Source: Colwellia echini
Lineage (GTDB): Bacteria; Pseudomonadota; Gammaproteobacteria; Enterobacterales; Alteromonadaceae
Direction of reading: 5' to 3'
Assembly: GCF_002843355.2 (NCBI RefSeq)
Contig: NZ_PJAI02000001.1
Location: forward strand, 372,001 to 436,000
DNA: 64,000 nucleotides
Below the pieces are notes generated by a model. It worked only from the letters and a program-made list of their open reading frames with translations, did no database searches and was not told the origin of the DNA. Within the stretch, counting starts at the first letter, position 1; every line of letters begins with the position of its first letter. Of this stretch, positions 27,368-36,768 are shown piece after piece. The translations under genes and the position numbers were made by a program.

Positions 27368-27547
27368 GTGATCATTTATACGAGCTAAAACCACTAACTA
27401 CAGCGTTATTTATTTAATAATTAGAACAACTAGTTATGTAAATAAAAGCCTTGTATTTAATGATTTTCCCTCCGTCTAAAATAGATCACTTAATTAATGA
27501 AACTGGTATAACTAATTCGAATGTCACATATTTAAAAAGGTTTAAAA

Positions 27548-28633
27548 ATGAATTTATCAAATAAAAAATTAAGTTTAGCAAGTCAACGCGCTCTAGAACG
27601 TGGTTATGATGATAAAGACTCTAGCTGGATGATTGAGTTCGATGTCGTTGAACTAAAAGGTGACTTTGCTTTTGAGGAAGGGGTGATTCGTCGTGATCCT
27701 TCTTCGGTTATAAAAGTTGATGGCTTATACCATTGCTGGTATACCAAAGGTGAAGGTGAAACTGTTGGGTTTGGCTCTGATAATCCTGAAGATAAAGTGT
27801 TTCCGTGGGACTTAACAGAAGTGTGGCATGCCACATCAGAAGATACGATTACATGGAAAGAGCAAGGCGTAGCAATTACCAGAGGCGCTAAAGGTTGTTT
27901 TGATGACAGAGCCATTTTTACCCCTGAAGTATTGCATCATAACAATCGCTTTTATTTAGTTTATCAAACGGTGCAATTTCCTTATAGCAATAGACAAATT
28001 GAAGAAGTAGCTATGGCTAGTGCTGATTCGCCTTATGGTCCTTGGAAAAAATCTAGCAAAGCAATTTTAAGCCCGAGCCAAGATGGTGTTTGGGATGGTG
28101 AAGAAGACAGTCGATTTTTAGTAAAAGAAAAAGGCAGTTTTGACAGTCACAAAGTGCACGATCCTTGTTTAGTTTTTTTTAATGACAAATATTACCTTTA
28201 TTATAAAGGTGAAACCATGGGCGAAGAAATGAACTTTGGTGGCCGTGAAATAAAGCACGGTGTTGCCATTGCTGATAATATTGAAGGTCCTTATATAAAA
28301 TCTGATCTCAATCCAATTTCGAACAGCGGTCATGAAGTTGTGGTATGGAACTATCAAGGTGGTATTGCTAATTTACTAACCACTGATGGTCCTGAGAAAA
28401 ATACCGTACAGTTTGCACCTGATGGTCTTAATTTTGACATTAAAGCCCATATAAAAGGCGCACCAGAAGCTATTGGTTTGTATCGAGATGATAGCGGTGA
28501 AGAATTAGCGTCTCCTGGTTTGTCATGGGGGCTTTGCCATAAATATGATAAAAGTTGGAACTGGAACTTTATCTGTAAGTTTTCTATCAAGCGTCAAGTA
28601 TTAGATGCTGGTACTTTCCAAAACTCTAATTAG
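27548..28633 (+). CDS. GH117 alpha-1,3-neoagarobiose hydrolase
   Basis: A 361-residue five-bladed beta-propeller enzyme of family GH117, which removes 3,6-anhydro-L-galactose from the non-reducing end of neoagaro-oligosaccharides. The N-terminal helical segment [21 protein letters not shown] is the family's domain-swapping SxAxxR-type region. Blade motifs include [32 protein letters not shown] [19 protein letters not shown], and [20 protein letters not shown]. There is no signal peptide, so it works in the cytoplasm after import. AAAGG lies upstream of the ATG. It follows the kinase by 180 bases, and I see no separate operator between them. Confidence 0.92.
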   Translation: MNLSNKKLSLASQRALERGYDDKDSSWMIEFDVVELKGDFAFEEGVIRRDPSSVIKVDGLYHCWYTKGEGETVGFGSDNPEDKVFPWDLTEVWHATSEDTITWKEQGVAITRGAKGCFDDRAIFTPEVLHHNNRFYLVYQTVQFPYSNRQIEEVAMASADSPYGPWKKSSKAILSPSQDGVWDGEEDSRFLVKEKGSFDSHKVHDPCLVFFNDKYYLYYKGETMGEEMNFGGREIKHGVAIADNIEGPYIKSDLNPISNSGHEVVVWNYQGGIANLLTTDGPEKNTVQFAPDGLNFDIKAHIKGAPEAIGLYRDDSGEELASPGLSWGLCHKYDKSWNWNFICKFSIKRQVLDAGTFQNSN

Positions 28634-28664
28634 CTTTTAAAGCGCATTTCTAGTCACCAAATCT

Positions 28665-28693
28665 AAGCATCTAATTAATAGATGCTTTTTTTT
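28665..28693 (+). terminator. Rho-independent terminator after GH117 gene
   Basis: Stem AAGCATCTA/TAGATGCTT with an AT loop, followed by a run of T. Confidence 0.8.
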
Positions 28694-28741
28694 AAGTCTC
28701 ACCATTTTTTTCGTATTTATAATTGTAACTCAATAAATTAA

Positions 28742-28773
28742 TTGTTAACAATATACATTAAAGGGTGTAGACT
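28742..28773 (+). promoter_or_regulatory. Operator and promoter of galTKEM operon
   Basis: An exact TTGTTAACAA palindrome lies at 28742-28751. Its internal TTAACA at 28745 is followed after 17 bases by TAGACT, a four-of-six match to TATAAT. galT starts 44 bases further on. This places galactose catabolism under the same site as the agarases. Confidence 0.6.
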
Positions 28774-28816
28774 ATTATTATTGAATTAACCTAAAACTAA
28801 AGCTAGGTAAAGCATA

Positions 28817-29857
28817 ATGAGCAATATATTCGACCCAACTGAGCACCCTCATCGCCGATTTAATCCATTAACACAAGAGTGGGTTTTAGTCTCTCCGCAT
28901 CGCGCAAAACGACCTTGGCAAGGCCAGGAAGAAGTTGCCGATGAATCGGAAAAACCTGCCTATGATGAAAACTGTTTTCTCTGTCAAGGTAATACAAGAA
29001 TCAATGGTGAGATAAACCCTAACTATACAGATACGTTTGTTTTTACCAATGACTTTGCTGCATTAAATGAGCAGACGCCAAGTTTTGAAAATCATGATCC
29101 ATTATTCCGCTTATCTGCCGAGCAAGGCGTAAGTCGTGTTATTTGTTTTTCTCCTGATCATGGTCGGTCATTACCAGAGTTATCTTTATCAGAAGTGACT
29201 AAAGTTGTTCAAACTTGGAAACAGGAATGTGACGATTTGTCTAAAACTTATGCTTGGGTTCAGGTTTTTGAGAATAAAGGCGCGGTTATGGGTTGTTCAA
29301 ACCCACATCCACATGGTCAAATTTGGGCACAAAATCAGTTACCTACTTTAGCAATCAAAAAACAAAATGCGTTTGATGAATATAAGCAGAAGTTTGGCAC
29401 CAACTTACTTGCTGATTATGTTGCTAAAGAAATAGCGAGTGAAGAACGAATTGTTGTTATGAATGATGATTGGTTAGTCGTAGTGCCTTACTGGGCTGCA
29501 TGGCCATTTGAAACACTATTATTACCACGCTTCAATATTCAAAGAATGACTGAGTTAACCCCATCGCAGCAAGAGAGCCTTGCTGATGTTTTGAAACAGA
29601 TCACTATCCGATATGACAATTTATTCAAATGCTCTTTCCCATATTCTATGGGCTGGCATGGAGCTCCTTTTGACGGTGAATCACATGAAGAATGGACATT
29701 ACATGCACATTTCTTCCCTCCATTATTACGCTCAGCTACCGTTAAAAAGTTTATGGTAGGTTATGAAATGATGGCTGAAGCACAACGAGATATAACGCCA
29801 GAACAAGCAGCTGAAAGGCTAAGAGCACAGCCGTCCACTCACTATAAAGCCTCTTAG
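28817..29857 (+). CDS. galT: Galactose-1-phosphate uridylyltransferase
   Basis: A 346-residue GalT of the Leloir pathway. It exchanges galactose-1-phosphate with UDP-glucose to give UDP-galactose and glucose-1-phosphate. The nucleotidylated His lies in the [10 protein letters not shown] motif. Zinc ligands include the Cys pair in CFLCQGNTR, and WHGAPFDGE is the conserved C-terminal segment. It is the first gene of a tight galTKEM operon (10 bases to galK). Confidence 0.96.
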   Translation: MSNIFDPTEHPHRRFNPLTQEWVLVSPHRAKRPWQGQEEVADESEKPAYDENCFLCQGNTRINGEINPNYTDTFVFTNDFAALNEQTPSFENHDPLFRLSAEQGVSRVICFSPDHGRSLPELSLSEVTKVVQTWKQECDDLSKTYAWVQVFENKGAVMGCSNPHPHGQIWAQNQLPTLAIKKQNAFDEYKQKFGTNLLADYVAKEIASEERIVVMNDDWLVVVPYWAAWPFETLLLPRFNIQRMTELTPSQQESLADVLKQITIRYDNLFKCSFPYSMGWHGAPFDGESHEEWTLHAHFFPPLLRSATVKKFMVGYEMMAEAQRDITPEQAAERLRAQPSTHYKAS

Positions 29858-29866
29858 GAGTTAGTT

Positions 29867-31033
29867 ATGAATATTATTGAAAAAGTAAAAAGTAAATTTT
29901 TAGAAAGCTATCAAAAAAGCCCTGACTTTACCGTTAATGCGCCAGGCAGAGTTAATTTAATTGGTGAACACACTGATTATAATGATGGCTTTGTTTTACC
30001 CTGCGCTATTGATTTTGCAACTGTTATTTGCGTTTCACGTCGTAGTGATTCTTTGGTGAATATTGTTGCTATTGATTGCGATGAACAAACAGATACTTTT
30101 GATGTTAATTCTACCATTAATAAGCATGAATCTCAGCTCTGGAGCAATTATGTGCGAGGTGTTGTGGATGAAATTAAAAAAGCTGGTTTCACTTTAGCAG
30201 GTTGTGACATTGTTATTGGTGGCAACATACCTCAAGGCACAGGGTTAAGTTCATCTGCATCTTTAGAAGTTGGAATTGCAGCTGCTTTTAACCACTTATG
30301 TCAATTAGATATTTCGTTGGTTGATATAGCAAAAATATCTCAAGCAGCTGAAAATAACTTTGTTGGTTGTGCTTGTGGCATTATGGATCAGTTAGCTTCA
30401 GCTTGTGGCAAAAGTCAGCAAGCAGTAGGCATAGACTGTAGAAGTTTAGACTTAACCTATACCACTATTTCAGATGATATGACTATTATGATCATCAATT
30501 CGAATGTTAAACGTGGCTTAGTTGATAGTGAATACAATACTCGTCGAGAGCAATGTGAAGAGGCTGCGGCATTCTTTGGTAAAACAAGCCTTCGTGATGT
30601 AGAACTAGCTGAATTTGAATCTAAAAAAGGCGAAATGGATAGTATTGTTGCCAATAGAGCCGAACATGTTTTATTTGAAAACCAACGTACATTAGACGCA
30701 TTAAAAGCGTTTAAAGTAAATGATGTTAAAGAAATAAGCAGTTTAATGGCACAAAGCCACGCTTCTATGCGTGATTTGTTTGAAATAACTACGACAGAGA
30801 TAGATTATCTTGTTGATATTATCTCGTCAGTGATTGACGAACGTGGTGGTGTTCGAATGACTGGTGGTGGCTTTGGTGGTTGTGTTGTTGCTTTTGTTGC
30901 CAATGATTTAGTTGATACGGTAAAACAAGTTGTTGAAGATAAATATACAAAAGAAACAAGCCTTGTGGCAGATATTTTTGTTAGCCGTGCAGCGAATGGT
31001 GTTTCGGTTATCAATGAAGTTGAGGAAGCTTAA
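29867..31033 (+). CDS. galK: Galactokinase
   Basis: A 388-residue GHMP-family kinase that phosphorylates galactose. Signatures are PGRVNLIGEHTDYNDGFVLPCA (galactokinase box), the phosphate loop GGNIPQGTGLSSSASLEV, and GVRMTGGGFGGCVVAF. GGAG precedes the ATG. Its stop codon overlaps the galE start by one base (TAATG), a translational-coupling arrangement. It processes galactose released by agar hydrolysis and by methyl removal from 6-O-methylgalactose. Confidence 0.96.
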   Translation: MNIIEKVKSKFLESYQKSPDFTVNAPGRVNLIGEHTDYNDGFVLPCAIDFATVICVSRRSDSLVNIVAIDCDEQTDTFDVNSTINKHESQLWSNYVRGVVDEIKKAGFTLAGCDIVIGGNIPQGTGLSSSASLEVGIAAAFNHLCQLDISLVDIAKISQAAENNFVGCACGIMDQLASACGKSQQAVGIDCRSLDLTYTTISDDMTIMIINSNVKRGLVDSEYNTRREQCEEAAAFFGKTSLRDVELAEFESKKGEMDSIVANRAEHVLFENQRTLDALKAFKVNDVKEISSLMAQSHASMRDLFEITTTEIDYLVDIISSVIDERGGVRMTGGGFGGCVVAFVANDLVDTVKQVVEDKYTKETSLVADIFVSRAANGVSVINEVEEA

Positions 31034-32058
31034 TGAGTCATATACTTATAACAGGCGGTGCAGGCTATATTGGTAGTCATACTGTTTTAGAATTACTTAA
31101 TTTGAATAAAAATGTCGTTGTTATTGATGATTTAAGTAACGCCTCTCGCGAGTCGTTAAATCGAGTTGAAGGTATATCTGGTAAAAAGGTTACTTTTTTT
31201 GAAGGTAGTGTTTTAGATAAAGAACTACTTAGCAGCATATTTTCACAGTTCTCATTTAGTGCTGTTATTCACTTTGCCGGCCACAAGGCGGTAGGTGAAT
31301 CCGTGAAAAAACCATTAAGCTATTATCACAACAATGTGGAAGGCACAGTTATTTTAGTTGAAGCCATGCTTGAACATAATGTAAACAACTTAGTGTTTAG
31401 CTCATCAGCAACGGTATATGGTGAAGAGGCAGAAGCGCCTTATGTTGAAACACAAAAACTAGGTTCACCGACTAGTCCTTACGGTCAAACTAAGTTGATG
31501 GTAGAACAAATTCTCGCTGATGTTGTTAAAAGTAATAACAACTTCAAAGTGGTAAATTTAAGATATTTTAATCCAATTGGTGCAGATAAAAGCGGCCTTA
31601 TTGGGGAAGATCCAAGCGGTATTCCAAATAATTTAATGCCATTTATTGCACAAGTCGCGGTAGGAAAAAGACCTCAACTATCAATATTTGGTAATGATTA
31701 TGATACTGCTGATGGTACTTGTGAGCGAGACTATATTCATGTTACTGATTTAGCTAACGGCCATATCGCTGCGCTTGATTGGTTGGTAGAACAAAATAAT
31801 GGCATATGCGAAGCCTTTAATCTTGGTACGGGCACTCCTTATTCTGTGTTAAAAGTGCTTAAAACGTTTGAGCAGTCTACCAAGGTCAAAGTGCCTTATA
31901 GTTTTGAACCAAGACGAGATGGTGATTTAGCCGCGTTTTGGGCTAATGCTGAAAAAGCTAAAAAAACACTTAATTGGTCAGCCAAAAAAAACATGGAAGA
32001 AATGATGGTGGACACTTGGCGATGGCAATCAAACAACCCTAATGGTTATGCAAATTAA
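31033..32058 (+). CDS. galE: UDP-glucose 4-epimerase
   Basis: A 341-residue short-chain-dehydrogenase-fold epimerase. The NAD loop GGAGYIGSHT, catalytic Ser/Tyr region SSSATVYGE and YGQTK, and RYFNPIGA are diagnostic. It converts UDP-galactose to UDP-glucose. It overlaps galK at the start and galM at the end by one base each. Confidence 0.96.
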   Translation: MSHILITGGAGYIGSHTVLELLNLNKNVVVIDDLSNASRESLNRVEGISGKKVTFFEGSVLDKELLSSIFSQFSFSAVIHFAGHKAVGESVKKPLSYYHNNVEGTVILVEAMLEHNVNNLVFSSSATVYGEEAEAPYVETQKLGSPTSPYGQTKLMVEQILADVVKSNNNFKVVNLRYFNPIGADKSGLIGEDPSGIPNNLMPFIAQVAVGKRPQLSIFGNDYDTADGTCERDYIHVTDLANGHIAALDWLVEQNNGICEAFNLGTGTPYSVLKVLKTFEQSTKVKVPYSFEPRRDGDLAAFWANAEKAKKTLNWSAKKNMEEMMVDTWRWQSNNPNGYAN

Positions 32059-33041
32059 TGAGTGAATTACGCACAACCTTATTACAAAATAATAAGGGGA
32101 TGTCGGTTGAAATACTCAGCTTTGGCGCCCGTATAAAGTCTATTTTATTTCCTGTTAAAGGAAAGACGACCGAAATGACGGTAGGTTACTCTACCGCTGA
32201 AGGTTACCTTACAGATGAATTTTATTTAGGGGCTACTTGTGGAAGAGTGTGCAATAGAATTGAAGATGCGCGTTTTGAATTAGGTGGAGTTCATTATTTT
32301 TTAACAAAAAATGATAATGAAAACTGCCTTCATGGCGGTATAGACAATTTTTCTTCTCGTTATTGGCAAATTCAGTCTTTCAGCAAATCAGCGGTAACGT
32401 TAATTACAGAGTCAAAAGATGGCGACCAGGGTTTTCCTGGTAACTTAACACTACAAGTGGAATATCATTTAACTGATGATAATAAACTGGAGATAAATTA
32501 TTTAGCGACGACTGATGCTCCTACACCAATAAATATTACTAATCATGCTTATTTCAATTTAGGTGATAACAGTTGTGAGTCATTAGATTTAGAGTTATCA
32601 GCGGCAAGTATGCTGGAACGAAAAGATAATAGTGCGCCAAGCGGTGTTATCTTACCGGTAGAAAACTCAGATTTTGATTTTAGACAAGTAACAAATATAG
32701 GTCAAAGGCAAGCTAATTTTACGGATGTTAGCTTACAAGACATGGCTTGTTTTGATCATTGCTATATATTCGATAGTAAAGACAACACTTTACCGAAAGC
32801 GACTTTAATATCGAAAAATAATGCCGTTAAAATGTCATTGTATACCGATCAACCTGCGATGCAACTGTATACGGGCCGGTATCTTGAAGGTAACTTTATT
32901 GCTTACCAAGGTGTTTGTTTAGAAGCGCAAGGTTATTCTAATGCTGTAAATACACCTCATTTTCCTACTAGTATTTTACAAGTAGATGAGCAATATCAGC
33001 GGCAGATTGTTTATCATTTTGAAAGTACAGAAGTTAACTAG
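32058..33041 (+). CDS. galM: Aldose 1-epimerase (mutarotase)
   Basis: A 327-residue mutarotase that interconverts beta- and alpha-galactose, the form galactokinase uses. Seen are GATCGRVCNRIEDARF, the catalytic His in NITNHAYFNLG, and the Glu near VCLEAQGYSNAVNTPHFP. There is no signal peptide, so it is cytoplasmic. It is the last gene of galTKEM. I see no clear terminator directly after it; a MITE-like element follows 190 bases on. Confidence 0.94.
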   Translation: MSELRTTLLQNNKGMSVEILSFGARIKSILFPVKGKTTEMTVGYSTAEGYLTDEFYLGATCGRVCNRIEDARFELGGVHYFLTKNDNENCLHGGIDNFSSRYWQIQSFSKSAVTLITESKDGDQGFPGNLTLQVEYHLTDDNKLEINYLATTDAPTPINITNHAYFNLGDNSCESLDLELSAASMLERKDNSAPSGVILPVENSDFDFRQVTNIGQRQANFTDVSLQDMACFDHCYIFDSKDNTLPKATLISKNNAVKMSLYTDQPAMQLYTGRYLEGNFIAYQGVCLEAQGYSNAVNTPHFPTSILQVDEQYQRQIVYHFESTEVN

Positions 33042-33230
33042 TCTACGCAAATGTAGCGTAAGTATAATTAGGGGGAACCGAGCTGGTTTAATATATATCC
33101 TAGAGCTTAGGTTTGTATAAATTAATCGGCAACTCCCATTAATCAAAATCCAACTTAATCTTGCAAACAAACTAGCCAAACACACCAACTAAGTCGTTAT
33201 AAAACACTTATCAGTAGTTATCAAAATAAT

Positions 33231-33428
33231 TAACCTGAGTTAGGGATAAACAAAATTCTACAACAGCCTTAATTATCCGTATTACTGCGTTACGAAAGCT
33301 CCCAATAACCCGTTATTGGCTTCGCTTTCCCGCCTTGTACTACGAATAATTAAAACTATTGTAGATACGTGAATACAAATAATTGATATTGTTATACTTT
33401 ACAATTTCATTATCCCGATCTCAGGTTA
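33231..33428. mobile_element. MITE-like 198-bp element, copy 1
   Basis: Non-coding element with 19-base terminal inverted repeats TAACCTGAGTTAGGGATAA and TTATCCCGATCTCAGGTTA (three mismatches). Nearly the same sequence occurs in reverse orientation at 53183. The ends begin and finish with TA, so TA target duplication as in IS630/mariner-type elements is possible. A 2-base AT direct repeat outside the ends is an alternative. No transposase is inside or nearby. Confidence 0.75.
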
Positions 33429-33635
33429 ATTAGGCAAAAGTGCTTTGAGATAATTACTTTCCTCATAAAACAATTTTTAGAACGATAATAACCATTTACC
33501 GCAAAATAACGCCCTGAACGGTTACATTGAAAAATGAACTTACGTTAAAACAAATAAAAATAGAGCATATATTTGATATTTTTAGTCATTATAAAGCTAT
33601 TTAAGTTAATAATAGTGCCTATAATGTATTGTAAA

Positions 33636-33669
33636 TAGTTGACAATATGTGTTTTACTCTTGTCATGAT
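33636..33669 (+). promoter_or_regulatory. Operator and promoter of P450 operon
   Basis: TAGTTGACAA at 33636-33645 fits TNGT-NN-ACNA and contains a consensus TTGACA -35 element. A CATGAT box at 33664 gives a 19-base spacer. The chosen P450 start is 25 bases beyond. Confidence 0.5.
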
Positions 33670-33693
33670 GCAACAATGTTGATTGAGGTAAAT

Positions 33694-34854
33694 ATGAAAA
33701 TAAGTAACTTTCCTGATCCATTCGAACAAGTTAGAGAATCAGATGGCGTTAGTACCATTGATGACCAAAATGATCCCGTAACTATGGTTATGGGATTAAA
33801 AAATGTTCGTAAATGCGCCCACAACTGGAAAGCTTTTCAGTCCGGTGGTGAAGAGGTTGGACGAATAGTTGTTCCATCTGAAGTTTCTATTCGCGATACC
33901 CGTCAGATCCCTTTTGAAGTTGATCCTCCAGAGCACGGTGATTTTCGTAAATTATTAGAGCCTTGGTTCAAAAGACCACTTGAAGCTGAATATCAACAAA
34001 AATTAAAAGCTATTATTGATGAGTTAGTTGATGAAGCCGTTAATTCTACAAGTACTGAAGTGGTTGAAGGCTTCGCTTTAAAGCTTCAATCGCGAGCCTT
34101 AACGTTACTGCTTAATACCCCTTATGAAAATTCTAATCTATGGATCGAGTGGGGTACACACGTTTTCAGAACTGAAGGTGAAGCATTAGATAAAGATAAA
34201 GCTAATATTCTTTATGATTATATAGATCAGCAAATTGATAATGCCATTGCTAAGCCGGGCGATGACCTTTATTCAATGTTGTTGAACAGTGAAGTTAATG
34301 GTAAAAAAATGAGCAAAGAAGAAGTTAAAGGAGTGATGATTCTTACTTTTGCTGGTGGTCGAGATACTGTTATTAATGCTGTAACTAATACCATCGCTTA
34401 TTTTTCTGACCATGCAGACTCGCTACAGCGCTTACGTGAAGAACCAGAAATTACCGGTAAAGCGGTTGAAGAGCTAGTTCGTTATTTTTCACCACTTACG
34501 CATATGGGCAGAGTTGTGACGGAAGATACACAAGTGTGTGAACACGCAGCTAAAGCTGATAGCCGTATTTCTCTGTGTTGGGCATCAGCTAATCGTGATG
34601 CTAATGTTTTTGAAAAGCCTAATGAGGTTGTGCTCGATCGAAAATTAAATCCACATGTGGGATTTGGTTTTAGCCATCATAATTGCTTAGGTGCAACTCA
34701 TGCTCGTCAAATATTATCAATACTAATCACATCATTAGCTGAAAAAGTAAGTGCGATTAATGTAATTGACAGTGAAGAAAATATTGAAGATTTAGAGAAG
34801 TTTCAAAGAAAAGTCGGGTTTCATTCATTAAATGTGTCGTTTAACGGCCAATAA
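33694..34854 (+). CDS. Cytochrome P450, probable 6-O-methyl-D-galactose demethylase
   Basis: A 386-residue soluble bacterial P450. The I-helix reads LTFAGGRDTVINA, the ExxR motif is in VEELVRYFSP, and the haem-thiolate Cys331 is in GFGFSHHNCLGATHAR. The usual FGxGxHxCxG has Ser for the second Gly. I use the ATG preceded by GAGG; an upstream in-frame GTG would add 15 residues inside the promoter. Operon context with a 2Fe-2S ferredoxin, its reductase and formaldehyde-handling enzymes matches the CYP236-type systems of agar/porphyran-degrading Bacteroidetes, which oxidise 6-O-methylgalactose to galactose plus formaldehyde. The galTKEM operon just upstream would use the galactose. The substrate is assigned by context. 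Confidence 0.85.
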   Translation: MKISNFPDPFEQVRESDGVSTIDDQNDPVTMVMGLKNVRKCAHNWKAFQSGGEEVGRIVVPSEVSIRDTRQIPFEVDPPEHGDFRKLLEPWFKRPLEAEYQQKLKAIIDELVDEAVNSTSTEVVEGFALKLQSRALTLLLNTPYENSNLWIEWGTHVFRTEGEALDKDKANILYDYIDQQIDNAIAKPGDDLYSMLLNSEVNGKKMSKEEVKGVMILTFAGGRDTVINAVTNTIAYFSDHADSLQRLREEPEITGKAVEELVRYFSPLTHMGRVVTEDTQVCEHAAKADSRISLCWASANRDANVFEKPNEVVLDRKLNPHVGFGFSHHNCLGATHARQILSILITSLAEKVSAINVIDSEENIEDLEKFQRKVGFHSLNVSFNGQ

Positions 34855-34862
34855 TTACCCGA

Positions 34863-34922
34863 AGAATTAATCAAAGAACTAATCAAAGAACTAATCAAAT
34901 AAATAACCAAAGAAATAACGAG
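34863..34922 (+). repeat. 12-bp tandem repeat between P450 and ferredoxin genes
   Basis: Five consecutive 12-base units: AGAATTAATCAA, AGAACTAATCAA twice, then two more diverged copies. The last runs into the ferredoxin Shine-Dalgarno (GAGGAAGAG). It is purine-rich and unstructured, and its copy number may vary between strains. Confidence 0.65.
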
Positions 34923-34931
34923 GAAGAGATT

Positions 34932-35240
34932 ATGGCTAAAGTAACTTTTATTACTTCAGATAATGAAGAAATTACCCTAGAGAGTGATTCAGGTTCAGTC
35001 ATGGAATTGGCTGTTGAACATGGTATTGAAGGTATTGATGGTGATTGTGGCGGAGTATGTTCATGTGCTACTTGCCATGTACATGTTGCTCCTGAGCATC
35101 AAAGTAAAGTAGGTGCTGCGAGTGAAATTGAGCAAGATATGTTAGAGCTTGATGATAACGCTAATGAATTTAGTCGTCTTTGCTGTCAAATTGAGATTAC
35201 AGACGAAATCGATGGTGTGATCTTAAGAGTTGCAGGTTAG
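34932..35240 (+). CDS. 2Fe-2S ferredoxin, adrenodoxin/putidaredoxin type
   Basis: A 102-residue electron carrier for the P450. Cluster ligands are Cys39, Cys45 and Cys48 in DCGGVCSCATCHVHV and Cys85 in RLCCQIEI, at nearly the same positions as in putidaredoxin. An extra Cys43 lies between the first two. It is the middle component of a class-I P450 chain: NAD(P)H, flavoprotein reductase, ferredoxin, P450. The ribosome binding site AGGAAGAG is strong. Confidence 0.93.
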   Translation: MAKVTFITSDNEEITLESDSGSVMELAVEHGIEGIDGDCGGVCSCATCHVHVAPEHQSKVGAASEIEQDMLELDDNANEFSRLCCQIEITDEIDGVILRVAG

Positions 35241-35290
35241 CAATATCTTGACCCCCAGTTTGGGTTGCTGAGTTGAGCGCTAAGCTAAGC

Positions 35291-35342
35291 TTATATCAAT
35301 CCAAATAATTAAGTGGTCATTTAATTAATCCTATTGGTATTA
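35291..35342. repeat. 52-bp palindromic repeat between ferredoxin and reductase genes
   Basis: Arms TTATATCAA and TTGGTATTA, with centre AAGTGGTCATTT. It has the same length and symmetry as the repeat at 17765 and the same arm sequence as the ends of the 164-bp element. Inside an operon it could act as an mRNA-stabilising or processing hairpin. Confidence 0.6.
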
Positions 35343-35405
35343 CTGGGATCTAAATACGAGTTTGAATTACAGAGCTCGAAATAGTGAAAAAAGTAAGGAA
35401 AAGTC

Positions 35406-36665
35406 ATGTCGTTATCAGAAAGTTCAACGTGCATTATTATTGGTGCTAGTCATGGCGGTGTTACCGCGGCATTTGCTGTGCGTAAAGAAGGTTGGCAAGG
35501 TGATATTGTCGTTATTGATAGCGACCCAACCTTGCCTTATCACAGACCGCCGTTATCAAAAGCTTATCTAACCAGTGATGACAGTAACCACTCGTTGTCA
35601 TTAAAACCCGCGGCTAGTTATGAAAAAAACAATATAACGTTACTGCTTGGTAAGCGTGTTGATAGCATCAAGCGAGAAAACAACAGCGTTATTTTAGATA
35701 ACGGTGAAGTGCTTCATTATAAAAAAATTATTATAGCGACAGGTGCGAGACCTTTTATTCCCCCCATTCAAGGTATTGCACAAGCAGCTAACGTTTTTTG
35801 TTTACGTACTCATGACGATGTAGAAAAAATTCGTAGTGCTTTTTCTACGAGTGATAAAAAGCGTGTAGTAATTATTGGCGGAGGTTACATCGGCTTAGAA
35901 ACCGCAGCATCCTTAAAGAAACTTGGTGGTCATGTAACTGTATTAGAGCGTGAGCCTAAATTACTTGCCCGGGTTACCTCACCTGAAATGTCTGCGTATT
36001 TCCAACAGTTACATACTAGTAATGGTGTAATCATTAATACCAGTAAAAATGTTCAATCTATTGAATCACTTGGGACATCAAACCTTGTACATTGTGATGA
36101 TGACAGTAACTACCCGGCAGATATTATTATTGTGGGCGTGGGGGTAAGGGTTAATCAAGAACTTGCAGAGCAGGCAGGGTTAGCAGTCGATATTGGTTTA
36201 ATCAAAGGTGTTGTGGTTAATGAACAATGCCAAACCAATGATGCAAATATTTACGCTATAGGCGACTGTGCATACCATCATAATCCATATTATGACCGTT
36301 GGTTACGATTAGAGTCAGTTCAAAACGCGGTCGACCAAGGTAAAGTTGCGGCAGCTAGCCTTTGTGATAAACCGGCATGCTATTCAGCAATACCTTGGTT
36401 TTGGTCAGATCAGTTTGATGTAAAACTGCAAATGGTAGGGTTGGCTACAGGCTATGACAACTTCGTTATACGTAAAGAAATTGATGATGAAAATAAATTT
36501 TCAGTTTGGTATTTCCTACAGGATAGATTACTGGCTGTAGACGCTATTAATCATGCCAAAGCTTATGTATTAGGCACTAAGTGCCTTAAAGTAAATGCCA
36601 ATATAAATAAAGAGGTGTTAGCAGATAATACTGTTGAATTATCCTCAGACATTATGCTGACCTAA
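35406..36665 (+). CDS. NAD(P)H-ferredoxin reductase of P450 system
   Basis: A 419-residue FAD oxidoreductase of the putidaredoxin-reductase/rubredoxin-reductase group. It has the N-terminal FAD loop IIIGASHGGVTAAFAVRKEG, the NAD(P)H loop VVIIGGGYIGLETAASLKKLG, and the FAD-contact segment ANIYAIGDCAYHHNPYYDRWLRLESVQNA. Here the first FAD loop reads GASHGG in place of the usual GxGxxG form, as is common in this subgroup. It delivers electrons to the ferredoxin gene upstream. AAGGAAAAG precedes the ATG. Confidence 0.92.
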   Translation: MSLSESSTCIIIGASHGGVTAAFAVRKEGWQGDIVVIDSDPTLPYHRPPLSKAYLTSDDSNHSLSLKPAASYEKNNITLLLGKRVDSIKRENNSVILDNGEVLHYKKIIIATGARPFIPPIQGIAQAANVFCLRTHDDVEKIRSAFSTSDKKRVVIIGGGYIGLETAASLKKLGGHVTVLEREPKLLARVTSPEMSAYFQQLHTSNGVIINTSKNVQSIESLGTSNLVHCDDDSNYPADIIIVGVGVRVNQELAEQAGLAVDIGLIKGVVVNEQCQTNDANIYAIGDCAYHHNPYYDRWLRLESVQNAVDQGKVAAASLCDKPACYSAIPWFWSDQFDVKLQMVGLATGYDNFVIRKEIDDENKFSVWYFLQDRLLAVDAINHAKAYVLGTKCLKVNANINKEVLADNTVELSSDIMLT

Positions 36666-36768
36666 GTACGATTATGAGAGGAGAACTTTTATATTTTTTC
36701 AATATAAAGCCACCTCATCATTTAATCGCACTGTAATTTTAGATAATTAATATCAAAAGAGTAATAAC

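Larger units (their letters stand above)
33042..33693. other. Intergenic region between galM and P450
   Basis: Contains a MITE-like 198-bp repeat and the operator/promoter of the P450 operon. I see nothing else in the remaining AT-rich sequence. Confidence 0.6.

Noticed and set aside
33231..33428. MITE-like sequence as a CRISPR or structured RNA
   Set aside because: It occurs as two single inverted copies with terminal inverted repeats and no spacer-repeat pattern.
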